From NCBI RefSeq assembly GCF_001889265.1, contig NZ_CP018151.1, forward strand, positions 1,054,001-1,118,000: a stretch of DNA of 64,000 nt. The letters are read 5' to 3'. Below are positions 63,985 through 64,000 of the stretch, piece after piece. This DNA is from Microbacterium sp. 1.5R. Lineage in GTDB: Bacteria > Actinomycetota > Actinomycetes > Actinomycetales > Microbacteriaceae. Position 1 is the first letter of the stretch. The number at the start of each line of letters is the position of its first letter. The notes below the pieces were generated by a model. The model worked only from the letters and a program-made list of their open reading frames with translations. It was not told where the DNA came from and made no database searches. The translations under genes and the position numbers were made by a program.

Positions 63985-64000
63985 AGGAGCAGTCGCAGAC

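Overview
This is a GC-rich chromosomal segment with dense, short-spaced genes, many GTG starts and start/stop overlaps (ATGA, GTGA). It looks like an actinobacterium of the family Microbacteriaceae, most like Microbacterium. Supporting features are a long 482-residue glyceraldehyde-3-phosphate dehydrogenase, a GTP-type PEP carboxykinase beside a RamB-like regulator, a DUF222/HNH '13E12-type' protein, BadF-type sugar kinase plus MurQ, and LacI-controlled sugar ABC operons. The genus is inferred from gene content read by eye, not from a database search. I see no tRNA, rRNA, CRISPR array, insertion sequence, prophage or plasmid origin. No stretch longer than 300 bases is without a gene.

Layout. 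1-4.1 kb: 5' part of an APC permease, two SDR dehydrogenases and a DUF222-HNH protein. 4.1-12.2 kb: a minus-strand block encoding a MoaF-domain protein, a SnoaL-like protein and a branched-chain-amino-acid-type ABC importer whose LivM and LivG are one polypeptide, followed by a HAD phosphatase, with an AraC regulator nearby. 12.3-16.3 kb: DUF998 membrane protein and a murein-sugar recycling cassette (RpiR regulator, BadF-type kinase, MurQ). 16.4-20.4 kb: a copper amine oxidase with a TetR regulator and two candidate operators, a small membrane protein and a pair of SMR transporters. 20.6-26.6 kb: Gap, a winged-helix AlkZ-like protein, the RamB-like regulator and PckG. 26.8-30.1 kb: ABC exporter and a tiny HTH protein, divergent from an S66 (MccF/LD-carboxypeptidase) peptidase. 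30.1-33.1 kb: MHS-family transporter, phosphoesterase, unknown protein and HNH nuclease. 33.2-39.3 kb: a galactoside operon (MalF/MalG-type permeases, binding protein, GH35 beta-galactosidase) divergent from its LacI regulator. 39.4-43.5 kb: small membrane protein, then the ribDE(BA)H riboflavin operon under an FMN riboswitch. 43.5-48.7 kb: Fpg/Nei glycosylase, GNAT acetyltransferase and Mfd. 48.7-55.1 kb: SDR, hexapeptide-repeat protein, a kinase/degenerate LytM/PLP-enzyme fusion and an APC permease. 55.1-64 kb: GdhA, Ppc, NhaA, MazG, HisS, an SGNH hydrolase and a VOC protein.

How they work together. PckG, Ppc, Gap and GdhA cover the PEP/pyruvate/oxaloacetate node, lower glycolysis and ammonium assimilation. 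Several cassettes pair uptake with catabolism: galactosides (LacI operon), murein amino sugars (kinase plus MurQ), and probably amines (copper amine oxidase; MoaF/SnoaL importer; kinase/PLP fusion with APC permease).

The clearest regulatory pattern is an exact TANNNT hexamer six bases before the start codon at eleven genes, which predicts leaderless mRNAs starting at the first base of the start codon. The best candidates for under-described biology are the MoaF/SnoaL/LivMG importer block, the kinase-LytM-PLP fusion with its repeat linker, and the HTH/ABC exporter/S66 peptidase locus with twin inverted repeats.
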